Of a stretch of DNA of 64,000 nt, positions 17,644-26,628 are shown one piece after another; the stretch's first letter is position 1, and each line of letters opens with the position of its first letter. The translations under genes were made by a program, and so were the position numbers. The stretch spans positions 10,047,501-10,111,500 of the forward strand of contig NZ_CP069338.1 in the NCBI RefSeq assembly GCF_016859125.1, in the 5' to 3' direction. The notes under the pieces were generated by a model, which worked only from the letters and a program-made list of their open reading frames with translations, was not told the origin of the DNA and searched no databases. The DNA is from Archangium violaceum. GTDB taxonomy: Bacteria > Myxococcota > Myxococcia > Myxococcales > Myxococcaceae.

Positions 17644-19324
17644 CAGGCTTGATTCAAAGTCCCACGGGAGAGGTCATCCCACCCGGGCCTACGGCTGAAG
17701 TATAGTCCCGCCTACAGGCGCCCACCGGAGGCGAGCAGCCGCGGGCAGATCGCGAGGGGGAGCGCCAGCACAGAGCCGGAGACGGGCCGGACAGGTCCGG
17801 GGAGAAGAAGGATGAGTGGGAAGAAAAACCGGGGCGGGAGGACTGGCGGGCCATCCACACCCCAAGCGGGAAACGGGAAGGGGAAGAAGGACGAGCAGGA
17901 AACCCCCTCCCGCGTGCAGAGGATGATGGCGAGCCTGGGGCTGACATTCAAGGAGGTAAAGGACCCCCGGGCCCGCCGGGGACAGAGGCACCCGCTGGCG
18001 GCGATGTTGATGCTGCTGGTGCAGGCGATGGCGGTGGGGCGGCGGGTGTTGAGGCATGCCGAGGCGCTGGGGAGGACATGCTGCGCGAAGGCACGGCGCC
18101 CGAGGGGCTGAAGCGGCCGGTGTCCGACACGACGTTGGATAGGCTGCTGGGGAAGTTGGAGCCAGAGGGGTTGGAGCAGGAGGTGCACCAGATGGTGCAC
18201 CGAGGCCTGGAAGTGGGGCTGATACGCCATGAGCTCTTCGCCCGGGGCGTCGTCAGCATTGACGGGAAGGCAGGGGAGAGCACGCCGGGGCAGCCGCCGT
18301 GCGAGCCGAGCCACACGACGAAGGATGAGCAGGGGCGGGAGTACTGGTACCCGTACGCGCTGCGCGCCAGTCTCACCAGCAGCGCGGCCCAGCCGGTGCT
18401 CGACCAGAAGTTGCTGGAAGGCAAGCAGGGAGAGGCGACGGCGTTCCCGGAGTTGTTCAAACGGGTGGTGGAGAAGTTCGGGCGGCATTTCGAGTACGTG
18501 ACAGTGGACGCGGGAATGACGAGCGCGGCCAATGCGCGGGTGGTGAGGGAGGCGGGCAAGCACTACCTGATGGCGCTCAAGGAGAACTTCCACCGGCTAC
18601 ATGACAAGGCGTGGGTGGCGCTGGCGGTGGCGCCAGTGAAGGTGCGCACGCGCGAGCGGACGAGCGGGGAGTGGGTGGAGAGGGAGTTGAGGGTGGTGGA
18701 CAAGCCGCCAGAGGAGGACTTTCCCGGCGCCCAGCAATGGGTATGGGTGAGGCAGACGCGAACCAGAGACGGCGAGCTGCCGAAGGTGGAGACGCGGCTG
18801 TTCCTCACCTCCATTCCCACAGGGCAACTGTCCCCGGAGCGGATGCTGACGCTGGTACGCCGGCACTGGGGGATTGAGAACGGGCCCAACTGGACAGCGG
18901 ACGTGGTGCTGGAGGAGGACAGCGCCTCGCCCAGCCTGCGAGGCAATGCACCCCTGGTGCTCAGCTGGCTGCGTTTGCTGGCCTACAACCTGCTGGCCCT
19001 GGTGCGCACGCACCTGCCGACTCGCGACAAACGGCCCCAAAGCTTCGCACGCACCATGGAGGTGCTCTACCAGGGCCTGTTGGGTCTGGCCGTGCTGCCC
19101 GAGAGTCTGGCCACACTTGCCTGAGCGCCCGCCAGCTGCTCCCGCTCCGGCCTTCCCGCGCCTCTTCTCCCCTGGCTGTTCGGCCTGTGTACCTTCACTC
19201 CTGTCCTTCCACGGCGCCCCTCTTTCAGGCGCCGTCCGGAGGGATGCTCCCTCTTTGCCTGTGAATGTCTGGACTTGCTCTCCGCCTCTTCAAAACCTCT
19301 CCTATGGACTTTGGATCAATCCTG
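17644..19324 (+). mobile_element. ISAs1-family insertion sequence, 1681 bp, with target duplication
   Basis: The ends are imperfect 19-bp inverted repeats: CAGGCTTGATTCAAAGTCC on the left and, reversed, CAGGATTGATCCAAAGTCC on the right (17 of 19 match). They are flanked by the direct repeat CCTCTACGACC at 17633-17643 and 19325-19335, a 10-11 bp target duplication. The clean duplication and the uninterrupted host frame show a recent, simple insertion. Confidence 0.92.
17812..19124 (+). CDS. ISAs1-family transposase in two overlapping frames
   Basis: The first frame (17812-18111) gives the N-terminus MSGKKNRGGR...VQRMMASLGLTFKEVKDPRARRG..PLAAMLMLL. The second (18078-19124) gives the catalytic part with VVSIDGKAGES, YVTVDAGMT and the family signature RRHWGIENGPNW..DVVLEEDSA. 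They join as AEALGEDMLREG if the GGGG run at about 18066 had one more G. ISAs1 transposases are normally one frame of roughly 370-430 residues, so a deletion or a miscounted run is likelier than programmed frameshifting. Confidence 0.88.
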
Positions 19325-19981
19325 CCTCTACGACCGGGGGTTGCTCAGCGTGACGGTGACCCGGCCGCAGCCGTTCACCACGCGCCCGATTCGATACGAG
19401 TTCGCGTTCGGTGGCAGCGATCTGTCCGACCCTGATCCCCAGAAGCACCGCATCGACGAGCGGAACCCGATCGGGCGCGGCTTCGCGCGACGAGCAGCTC
19501 ACGTCGTTGGGGAGCTGGCCCACGCGATAGAGTATCCACGTGGCGAGCCAGCGGAGATGGGGCCGGCGGGGTTCGGCCCCATCGATTCCTCGTGGATTCC
19601 ACGGCGGAAGCTCGCCGGAACATACGACGCGCGGTGGGAGCAATCGAAGAAGCCGTTGCTGCCAGATGACTACGAGCCCGCCTTCGCACTGAGTGCCCCC
19701 ACGGACCAGCGAACAGAGAAGCCCCTCGTCGGCGGAGAGCGTGTCGAGATCCTGAACATGACCCCCGAGGGTGTCCTGCGCTTCGAGCTCCCGCGCATGT
19801 CGCTCGACTTCACCACGCGCATCGGCACACGGCGCGAGCAGCACGGCGCGCGCCTGGTGACGGTGCTCGTGGAGCCTGAAGAAAAGCGCCTGTCCTTGGT
19901 ATGGCAGAGCGTGCTGCGCGTTCGAGCCCCCGAGGCGGACTATCTCGACGAGACGGAAATCGTCGAACGAGGGGGCACGAC

Positions 19982-21031
19982 GTGAACGCCCAGGTCGAGG
20001 TGGTGGCTGTCGCTGCGCGGACCCCTGTGGGCCTCACCGCTGAGAGCAGCGCGGCCTCCGTGCGCGCGGGCATCTGCCGGTACGCCGAGTATCCCTTCAT
20101 CGACCCACGCGGCGAGCCGGTCGTGGTCTCCGCCGACCGGCTGCTCGAGCCCAAGCTTGAGGGACGAGATCGTCTGGTACCCATGGCCCAGAGTGTTCTC
20201 GAGGAGATCGAGGCGAAGATCGATCAAAAGATCCTCTACGGGGGCAAGCTCAGCGTGTTGCTCGCGCTTCCGGAAACCCGCCCGGGGTTCTCCGAAGAAG
20301 ACGCGGCCTGGGTGGCGGATTCGGTGGCCGCGCGCCTCCGGTCGAAAACGTCCAGCGCGCGCGTCGAGATTGCCGGACGTGGACACGCCGGGGCGATTCG
20401 GGCAGTCGAGCAGGTGGTGCGGGAGTGCTCCGAAAGCAGGGACAATCTCTTCCTGGTGGTTGGCGTTGACAGCTACCACCACGCGGACACGTTCATGTGG
20501 TTGGAGCGCAGCCGCCGGTTCGCACAGTCGGGGATTCGCAACGGGTTCACCCCTGGCGAGGGAGCTGGATGCCTCGCACTGATCAGCGCGGGGCTGCGCC
20601 GTCGCTTGCGCCTCCCTCAACTGGCCATCGTGCGAGGGGCGCGCACCGCACAGGAACGACTCCTGCGCGACAGTGACACAGGCTCGTTCGGTGTTGGAAT
20701 GACGCAGGCCGTGCAGGGCGCCGTCGCCGGGCTCGACCTTCCGCGCGAGGGCGTCGATGAGCTGTACACGGATATCAATGGCGAGCGTTACCGCAGCGAG
20801 GAGTGGGGCTTCGTCGCGCTGCGGGCGCCGTCGGTCTGGAGATCAGCCAGGTACAAGGCCCCGAGCGACTGCTGGGGGGACGTGGGCGCCGCGTTTGGGG
20901 CCCTCGGGGGAGTGCTGGCGGTCCGGGCCTTCGCGAGAGGCTACGCGCGGGGCCCGCGGGCACTGGTGATGGCCGGTTCCGATTCCGGGCTGCGGGGTGC
21001 GATGCTCCTGCAGGCTCCGCAGGTTCCATGA
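19982..21031 (+). CDS. Ketosynthase-fold protein of a type VI secretion cluster, probably inactive
   Basis: The GTG at 19982 overlaps the DUF2169 stop and has GAGGGGGC upstream, giving 349 residues. The sequence has beta-ketoacyl synthase landmarks (DNLFLVVGVDSYHHADTFMWL, FTPGEGAGCLALI near residue 190, and a C-terminal GDVGAAFGALGGVLAVRAF), but the strand that should carry the active-site Cys reads VGVDSY, so condensing activity is unlikely. Such proteins are recurrent neighbours of DUF2169 and DUF4150 genes. Their role is not established; a scaffold for effector loading is conceivable. Confidence 0.78.
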   Translation: MNAQVEVVAVAARTPVGLTAESSAASVRAGICRYAEYPFIDPRGEPVVVSADRLLEPKLEGRDRLVPMAQSVLEEIEAKIDQKILYGGKLSVLLALPETRPGFSEEDAAWVADSVAARLRSKTSSARVEIAGRGHAGAIRAVEQVVRECSESRDNLFLVVGVDSYHHADTFMWLERSRRFAQSGIRNGFTPGEGAGCLALISAGLRRRLRLPQLAIVRGARTAQERLLRDSDTGSFGVGMTQAVQGAVAGLDLPREGVDELYTDINGERYRSEEWGFVALRAPSVWRSARYKAPSDCWGDVGAAFGALGGVLAVRAFARGYARGPRALVMAGSDSGLRGAMLLQAPQVP

Positions 21032-21045
21032 GGGGGGAAGTCCCA

Positions 21046-22281
21046 ATGTCGAAAGTCACAGTGAATGGTCCGAAGACCCCGGTGACCGAGGGGAGCAACG
21101 GGGTCGCCGCGGCGACGGTTCCCAACGTCTGCAAGATGCCGGGGCCGCCGGCTCCGTTTGTCCCGACCCCGCTGCCCAACATCGGCAAGAGCGGAACTGA
21201 CCCGAAGAACTACTCCAAGAGCGTCACGATCGGAGGGAAGAGGGTGGCGATCAGGGGCGCCACCTTCGGTTCCATGGGGGACGTGGCCAGCAAGGGGACC
21301 GGAGGCGGAATCGTCTCCTCGAACGTGGAAGGACCCACGAGCTTCGTGGGCCCTGGCTCCATGAACGTGAAGATCGAGGGGAAGAACGTCCAGCTGCTCG
21401 GCGACCCCATGCTCAACAACTGCGGACCGAGCGGCAGCCCGGCCAACGCGGCAACGCTGATGGGGGTCATCCAGGCCCCCGGCTGGATGGTCACTCTCGT
21501 CACGGGGGAAGAGGAATGCCCCCTTTGCAAGGAGGCACATAAATCCAAGGGCGCGCTGAAAGAGACGGACAAGACTCGGGCGGATGCCAAGCAGCTTGCG
21601 AAAACGCTCACCAAGCACAATGAGGGTGCTGCACCGGCCAAGAAGTTCCCCAAGGGCAAGCATGACTCGGGGAGGATGCTCGGCGTGGTCCGGTGCATCT
21701 GCGATCAGACGTATGCAGACCACTCGGGCGGGACGGAGACTGTGTTCCGCGAGCTCGTCAAGAAGGAGCATGGATGGCACGTGCCGCAGGATGGTGGCAC
21801 CCACACCTCCATTGCCGTCCTGAACAAGGAAACCGGGAAGAAAGAAAACGTCCGGGTCAGGAAGGTCGAGGAGTTTACCAAGAAGCTCTGCGCTGACCAA
21901 GGCAACGACCCGGAGCTCCTCAAGAAACAATGGAACAAGGCTGACCGTCTCTTCGATGAGTGGCGCAAGGCCGGGGATCCCTCACTCCCCGTCCGCTTTC
22001 CGCCAGGGGTCTGTGCTGGCCCCAAGGCCCTCGCGCTGGCGCTGGAAGATGGGGCCCTGCTCAGTGGCATCACCGAGCGGTGGTTCCACAGCGGCAAGAG
22101 GCGGACCGAAGGAAAGGTCGAGCATTTCCGGAGTGACCGGGAGGCGCCCATCACCAAATCCTTTGGCCACGGAGAGAGCGTCCCGCCGTGCGGTTCCTGC
22201 AACATCATTCTTCCTTTGATGCTCTGCACCAAAGGCAAGGAAGGGGAAGAGAAATGCCAGCACCAGAAGAGCAAGGCGTAG
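21046..22281 (+). CDS. DUF4150 (PAAR-like) protein with C-terminal deaminase-like toxin domain
   Basis: The ATG at 21046 follows AGGGGGG; 411 residues. Residues 1-155 form a PAAR-like DUF4150 domain that would sit on the type VI spike (VCKMPGPPAPFVPTPLPNIG, SMGDVASKGTGGGIVSS, LLGDPMLNNCGP). From about 160 the sequence changes to a Cys-rich, charged region, with CAGPKALALALEDG and, near the end, SVPPCGSCNIILPLMLC. A C/H-A-x...PCxxC pairing is the zinc-binding pattern of nucleic-acid deaminase toxins, although the usual catalytic Glu after CA is a Gly here. The following SUKH-type gene overlaps by 28 bases and fits an immunity gene. The C-terminal part is repeated downstream at 23044. Confidence 0.75.
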   Translation: MSKVTVNGPKTPVTEGSNGVAAATVPNVCKMPGPPAPFVPTPLPNIGKSGTDPKNYSKSVTIGGKRVAIRGATFGSMGDVASKGTGGGIVSSNVEGPTSFVGPGSMNVKIEGKNVQLLGDPMLNNCGPSGSPANAATLMGVIQAPGWMVTLVTGEEECPLCKEAHKSKGALKETDKTRADAKQLAKTLTKHNEGAAPAKKFPKGKHDSGRMLGVVRCICDQTYADHSGGTETVFRELVKKEHGWHVPQDGGTHTSIAVLNKETGKKENVRVRKVEEFTKKLCADQGNDPELLKKQWNKADRLFDEWRKAGDPSLPVRFPPGVCAGPKALALALEDGALLSGITERWFHSGKRRTEGKVEHFRSDREAPITKSFGHGESVPPCGSCNIILPLMLCTKGKEGEEKCQHQKSKA

Positions 22282-22996
22282 AGGCCGCGATGGAAGAACT
22301 GCTGCTCAGAGTCGTGCCTGGACTCGCGCAGCAGTGGAAGGGCGCCACACCCGACGAGATCGCCCAAATCGAGCGGATTGCGGGCCGCCCCTGCCGCCCT
22401 TCTATCGCTGGTTCCTCAGCCGCATGGGGCAGAGCATGGGACCTCTGGCCTATCCGACTCTCGACTTCTCGGCGCAGCGTGTGCTCGAGCGTTACGCCGA
22501 GGAGTGGGTCGAGCCTCATCCCCGGCTCCTGCTGATCGCGCATGACTCACAAGAGATGATGCCCACGTCCCTGTTCTACGACCTCGACGACACAGCACGC
22601 GGCGATGCGCTGGTGGTGACGAAGGAGGAAGGCGCCGATGACGGTGAGCTCTACGAAAGCTTCGAGACCTTGCGCGAGATGCTGGCGTGGGGCGCGCTGT
22701 TCCAGTTCCGACTGGGCAAGATGCCACAGCGGTGCGGTGGCACTTTCAGTGGCGACCAGTCAGACATCCTCTCCCTCGTCGAGCCGGTGATGAGCAGCCT
22801 TGGCTTCAAGCAGCCGATCTCCACTGGCCCCTTCTGCGGACTGTATGAACGAGCTGATGCGGCCATGATCTGCAAGGGAATGCCGAGGCATGGATTCGAC
22901 GAGGCGCGGTCCTTCTCCTTCGGGGGCAGCGACGCCGGAGTCCTCAGGAAGATCCTGGGTGAAATCGCAGCGGCGTCCTCGCTGAATGTCGAAGTC
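21618..22996 (+). repeat. Copy 1 of a 1.38-kb tandem duplication (toxin C-terminus plus immunity gene)
   Basis: This segment is repeated at 23044-24423 with a constant offset of 1426 bases, becoming 1427 after a one-base gap near 22391. Only a handful of differences were seen, so the duplication is recent. It starts inside the toxin gene, about residue 192, and ends about nine codons before the immunity stop. Confidence 0.93.
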
Positions 22997-23023
22997 GACG
23001 AATGGACTCCGGCGCTGTCGTGA
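22254..23023 (+). pseudogene. SUKH (SMI1/KNR4) immunity gene, copy 1, frameshifted
   Basis: The ATG at 22254 has GGAAGGGGAAGAG before it. The reading frame is normal for about 46 codons (TPDEIAQIERIAGRP) and then shifts: this copy has CCCCTG where copy 2 has CCCCCTG, one C fewer near 22391. The rest is open in another frame to 23023 and is identical to copy 2 until the last few residues (VDEWTPALS against VTEWTPPLE). As sequenced it cannot make a full immunity protein; an assembly error in a C run is possible. Confidence 0.85.
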
Positions 23024-23043
23024 CGTGCCAGGGCCGGTGAGTG

Positions 23044-23707
23044 CAATGAGGGTGCTGCACCGGCCAAGAAGTTCCCCAAGGGGAAGCATGACTCGGGGAG
23101 GATGCTCGGCGTGGTCCGGTGCATCTGCGATCAGACGTATGCAGACCACTCGGGCGGGACGGAGACTGTGTTCCGCGAGCTCGTCAAGAAGGAGCATGGA
23201 TGGCACGTGCCGCAGGATGGTGGCACCCACACCTCCATTGCCGTCCTGAACAAGGAAACCGGGAAGAAAGAAAACGTCCGGGTCAGGAAGGTCGAGGAGT
23301 TTACCAAGAAGCTCTGCGCTGACCAAGGCAACGACCCGGAGCTCCTCAAGAAACAATGGAACAAGGCTGACCGTCTCTTCGATGAGTGACGCAAGGCCGG
23401 GGATCCCTCACTCCCCGTCCGCTTTCCGCCAGGGGTCTGTGCTGGCCCCAAGGCCCTCGCGCTGGCGCTGGAAGATGGGGCCCTGCTCAGTGGCATCACC
23501 GAGCGGTGGTTCCACAGCGGCAAGAGGCGGACCGAAGGAAAGGTCGAGCATTTCCGGAGTGACCGGGAGGCGCCCATCACCAAATCCTTTGGCCACGGAG
23601 AGAGCGTCCCGCCGTGCGGTTCCTGCAACATCATTCTTCCTTTGATGCTCTGCACCAAAGGCAAGGAAGGGGAAGAGAAATGCCAGCACCAGAAGAGCAA
23701 GGCGTAG
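23044..23707 (+). pseudogene. Orphan duplicate of the toxin C-terminal domain with nonsense mutation
   Basis: This is the duplicate of toxin residues 192 onwards without the PAAR-like delivery domain. The frame is interrupted by TGA at 23387-23389, where copy 1 has TGG (Trp, in LFDEWRK), and then continues to the stop at 23707. It resembles the orphan toxin-tip modules found downstream of polymorphic toxin genes, which can recombine with the full-length gene. Confidence 0.85.
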
Positions 23708-24450
23708 AGGCCGCGATGGAAGAACTGCTGCTCAGAGTCGTGCCTGGACTCGCGCAGCAGTGGAAGGGCGCCACACCCGACGAGATCGCCCAAATCGAGC
23801 GGATTGCGGGCCGCCCCCTGCCGCCCTTCTATCGCTGGTTCCTCAGCCGCATGGGGCAGAGCATGGGACCTCTGGCCTATCCGACTCTCGACTTCTCGGC
23901 GCAGCGTGTGCTCGAGCGTTACGCCGAGGAGTGGGTCGAGCCTCATCCCCGGCTCCTGCTGATCGCGCATGACTCACAAGAGATGATGCCCACGTCCCTG
24001 TTCTACGACCTCGACGACACAGCACGCGGCGATGCGCTGGTGGTGACGAAGGAGGAAGGCGCCGATGACGGTGAGCTCTACGAAAGCTTCGAGACCTTGC
24101 GCGAGATGCTGGCGTGGGGCGCGCTGTTCCAGTTCCGACTGGGCAAGATGCCACAGCGGTGCGGTGGCACTTTCAGTGGCGACCAGTCAGACATCCTCTC
24201 CCTCGTCGAGCCGGTGATGAGCAGCCTTGGCTTCAAGCAGCCGATCTCCACTGGCCCCTTCTGCGGACTGTATGAACGAGCTGATGCGGCCATGATCTGC
24301 AAGGGAATGCCGAGGCATGGATTCGACGAGGCGCGGTCCTTCTCCTTCGGGGGCAGCGACGCCGGAGTCCTCAGGAAGATCCTGGGTGAAATCGCAGCGG
24401 CGTCCTCGCTGAATGTCGAAGTCACCGAGTGGACGCCGCCGCTCGAGTGA
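23680..24450 (+). CDS. SUKH (SMI1/KNR4) family immunity protein, intact copy
   Basis: The ATG at 23680 overlaps the toxin duplicate by 28 bases; 256 residues. The SUKH core is visible at residues 28-55: TPDEIAQIERIAGRPLPPFYRWFLSRMG, an amphipathic helix followed by LPxxYRxFL. A second half (GLYERADAAMICKGM..GFDEARSFSFGGSDAGVLRKIL) is unlike short SMI1 proteins and may contact the toxin. SUKH proteins are widespread immunity proteins to nuclease and deaminase toxins. It is the only intact immunity copy here, because copy 1 is frameshifted. Confidence 0.8.
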   Translation: MPAPEEQGVEAAMEELLLRVVPGLAQQWKGATPDEIAQIERIAGRPLPPFYRWFLSRMGQSMGPLAYPTLDFSAQRVLERYAEEWVEPHPRLLLIAHDSQEMMPTSLFYDLDDTARGDALVVTKEEGADDGELYESFETLREMLAWGALFQFRLGKMPQRCGGTFSGDQSDILSLVEPVMSSLGFKQPISTGPFCGLYERADAAMICKGMPRHGFDEARSFSFGGSDAGVLRKILGEIAAASSLNVEVTEWTPPLE

Positions 24451-24850
24451 TTCCAGGGGGCAGATTCTGTGCCACCGGGGAGCAGCTGGCCTCGGACCTG
24501 AGCCCCTTACCGGACGTCGAGGCTCAGCCGGTGATGCACCAGGAGGCGGGCTTCCCCCAGTCGTTCTCGGGCTTCACGGGAGCGGGGACGGAGCCGAAGC
24601 AGCAAGAGGCGAGAGAGCCGCCTGAGATAGCAGCAAGGGCAGAGCTGAAGAAAGAGCGGATGCCGTCTGCCGTGGCTGCCACCAGCGCCGGGAGCAGCAT
24701 CACCTCCACGTGGCGTGACGCGCTGGGGCGCCGACGCGCTCACACCATCAAGGACGGCGGGCCAGGAGGCCCCCAGGAGACGGGCGACGCGGCTACGTGC
24801 CCCACCGACGTCGCGAGCACATCCCTGCCCTGACGCACCCACCTGGAGAG
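24451..24850. other. 400 bp without a supported gene, end of the type VI cluster
   Basis: Open frames exist on both strands (for example 24524-24709 minus, MEVMLLPALVAATADGIRS) but none has recognisable homology, good ribosome sites or favourable neighbours. The left end of the phage-like element must lie here, yet no copy of the attachment repeat was found. Confidence 0.45.
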
Positions 24851-25060
24851 TTACGCCTTCCAGGTAGGCGCGGCTTCGACGTTATCCCCGAGGAAGCACG
24901 TCGTAGCGCATGGCGCGTTCGGGAACGTCACAGTCAACGCCCAGCCGTCCGCGTAGCGCTCACGATCGAGCACAACGCCGACTTCTCCCGGCTGCGCGCA
25001 AATGCGGCCCTCGTCGGTGATTTGTTTGATGGCTCGAACACTGCTGAGATAGGTCGTCAT
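24851..25060 (-). CDS. Small hypothetical protein at the end of the phage-like element
   Basis: A 69-residue protein with an ATG at 25060 and GAGG at good spacing. It reads MTTYLSSVRAIKQITDEGRIC..EVGVVLDRERYADGWALTVTFPN, with an alternating hydrophobic C-terminal half that suggests a small beta-rich fold. The family is not recognised. It is the last gene of the minus-strand series. Confidence 0.5.
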   Translation of the reverse strand: MTTYLSSVRAIKQITDEGRICAQPGEVGVVLDRERYADGWALTVTFPNAPCATTCFLGDNVEAAPTWKA

Positions 25061-25171
25061 GTTCTATGCCTCGTGGGAGTACAGCGACAAAGTGTTAGGT
25101 GGTAATGCTGTGCACGAGGAGCCCGGCGCCGGAAGGTGTCGGGCCCCTCTCGCTTCCAGGGGGGTCGCAGG

Positions 25172-26095
25172 TCACACGGATGGGCGCACTGCGGTCATGG
25201 TGTAGCCCACGCGGACACCGCGCACCTGGAGACCGGCTCCCGCACCGTTGATGCTCGGGGGCAACGTCAACGCGACGTGCAGGTAGCCGCTCGTAGGCAT
25301 GATGAACGGGCCCGGTGCCAGGGGCATCTGGTACCACGCGAACCCCGAGCTGCCCGCGACCGTGAACGTGGAGCCCGGGGAACCCGACAGGTGAATCTGC
25401 GCCTGGGTCTCGGTGTTCGTTGCCACGCTCTGGCTCACCAACCAGCCGTTGGGATAGACCGTCTGCGTCTGCGTGCCGCTCATGGACGCGATGTGCCAGC
25501 GGATCTCGGTAATGGTCGCGCCTTCCGGCAGGCGAACCACGGTGGCGATCTCCGCGGACGTCGAGTCACCAGCTCGCCAGTACGGCCGGCCGTTGCCGGA
25601 GTTGATGACCATCACCGGGCCACCCGTCGCGCCGGTGGAGACCGTGCACGCGAACGCCGTTGCAGGCGTGTAGATCGCGTGCGCCTTCGCCGTCGAGAAG
25701 CCGTAATCCTCCCCGGTCCCGGTGATGCGCGGGCCCTTCGCGAACGACGCGCCTCCGCCCGCGGTGAACGCGCCATCCACCTGGAGATCGTTCTCCGCCA
25801 GAACCTTCCCCGAGAAGTCGGCACCGCCCTGGACGGTGATGCCTTTCGCGAAGGTTTGCAGCTCCGCCCAGGTGTTCGCAGTGGCGAGGCGCCCAAACAG
25901 CACCTTCAGCGCCTGGAGCAACTGCGTGTTGTCGTTCTTGTCGAGCGGGATTCCCGCAGCCTCGATGGGGCTGATGATCTCCTCTTGAAAAGCATTCAAG
26001 TGGTCCGGGCTGATGACCGTGGCGGGGGTGGGCGTGATGGGATCCCCGCCGTAGTACATCCCATTGACGTTATCGGGTGCGTCAGTCCTGAACAT
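25172..26095 (-). CDS. Phage tail-fibre-like protein
   Basis: A 307-residue protein with GAGGTGAACG before its ATG. The N-terminal part (TPATVISPDHLNAFQEEIISPIEAAGIPLDKNDNTQLLQALKVLF) is the helical attachment module common in tail fibres, followed by short repetitive beta segments (GITVQGGADFSGKV, LQVDGAFTAGGGASF) typical of fibre shafts, and a beta-rich C-terminal tip (residues about 150-307). No catalytic motif is seen. The upstream gene overlaps it by 14 bases. In a satellite setting it could change host range; in a prophage it is an ordinary fibre. Confidence 0.72.
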   Translation of the reverse strand: MFRTDAPDNVNGMYYGGDPITPTPATVISPDHLNAFQEEIISPIEAAGIPLDKNDNTQLLQALKVLFGRLATANTWAELQTFAKGITVQGGADFSGKVLAENDLQVDGAFTAGGGASFAKGPRITGTGEDYGFSTAKAHAIYTPATAFACTVSTGATGGPVMVINSGNGRPYWRAGDSTSAEIATVVRLPEGATITEIRWHIASMSGTQTQTVYPNGWLVSQSVATNTETQAQIHLSGSPGSTFTVAGSSGFAWYQMPLAPGPFIMPTSGYLHVALTLPPSINGAGAGLQVRGVRVGYTMTAVRPSV

Positions 26096-26300
26096 CGTTC
26101 ACCTCTTCGGTCTGCGCGGTGTGCTGCGCAGGGCTCGAGCCATCCAGGAAGTCACCCGCGCGGAACCCGACGCGGAGAATGCCTTTCACCAGCGGGTGAA
26201 TCGGCCTTCCAACCTGGCCGACACTCCCGGTTCGCGGGCGCGGCTGATCGGCGTTGGCAGTCGTCTCGGTTGCTTCGGTCGTCTTGGTCTGTGAGGTCAT
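26082..26300 (-). CDS. Small hypothetical phage protein
   Basis: A 72-residue protein from the ATG at 26300 (another ATG two codons upstream is possible) with CAGGGA before it. A Thr/Ala/Glu-rich start (MTSQTKTTEATETTANADQPRPR) precedes GRPIHPLVKGILRVGFRAGDFLDG. The family is unknown. It lies between the capsid and fibre genes, with its end overlapping the fibre start. Confidence 0.5.
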   Translation of the reverse strand: MTSQTKTTEATETTANADQPRPRTGSVGQVGRPIHPLVKGILRVGFRAGDFLDGSSPAQHTAQTEEVNDVQD

Positions 26301-26628
26301 ATGCATCCCTGCCGAAAGAAAAGGTGTGGCGGCGCCTCCTTCCCTGATGCACCTGGGGAGCAATCCAGGCCGGGGACGGGATAGAAGGCTCGAAAGGGCG
26401 CCGCCACGCGCCCCCTACGGAGTGTCCCCGCTCGAAAATCATTGGAGCCCGCCAGGGGTTCGCGGGCTCTTGGGGCTCAGCTCGCCGAGCCCGAGAGGAG
26501 GACCGCGCCAGTGGGTGCGGCGCTCGCCGCCGCCTGGATCGCCCAGCCGCTCCGGGCGTTGCTTCTGGTCACAGCCCCAGCTGCGTCACGGATTGCCCGG
26601 GTTCTTGCTTGAGGCGTGCCGCCGTAAG

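Larger units (their letters stand above)
17283..19985 (+). pseudogene. DUF2169 (type VI secretion-associated) gene split by an ISAs1 element
   Basis: The first part (17283-17643) begins MWGLRNRTAYAAERNWTRDK and runs to ERLYD; the second part (19326-19985) continues the same frame with DRGLLSVTVTRPQPF, RYEFAFGGSD and NPIGRGFARR, the DUF2169 core. Removing the element and one copy of the target duplication restores ERLYDRGLLS without any frame change. DUF2169 proteins accompany VgrG/PAAR-like effectors and probably help load them on the type VI apparatus. The next gene overlaps its stop codon. With the insertion the product is truncated at about 120 residues plus element-encoded residues. Confidence 0.85.

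Noticed and set aside
18050-18090. Programmed -1 frameshift in the ISAs1 transposase
   Set aside because: There is no A6/G6-type slippery heptamer or following structure, and ISAs1 transposases are normally single-frame; an indel in GGGG is simpler.
24524-24709. Minus-strand frame MEVMLLPALVAATADG as a gene
   Set aside because: No homology, no clear ribosome site, and a competing open frame on the other strand.
26445-26469. GAGCCCGC/GCGGGCTC hairpin as a terminator
   Set aside because: Eight-base stem without a T-run on either strand; possibly structural only.
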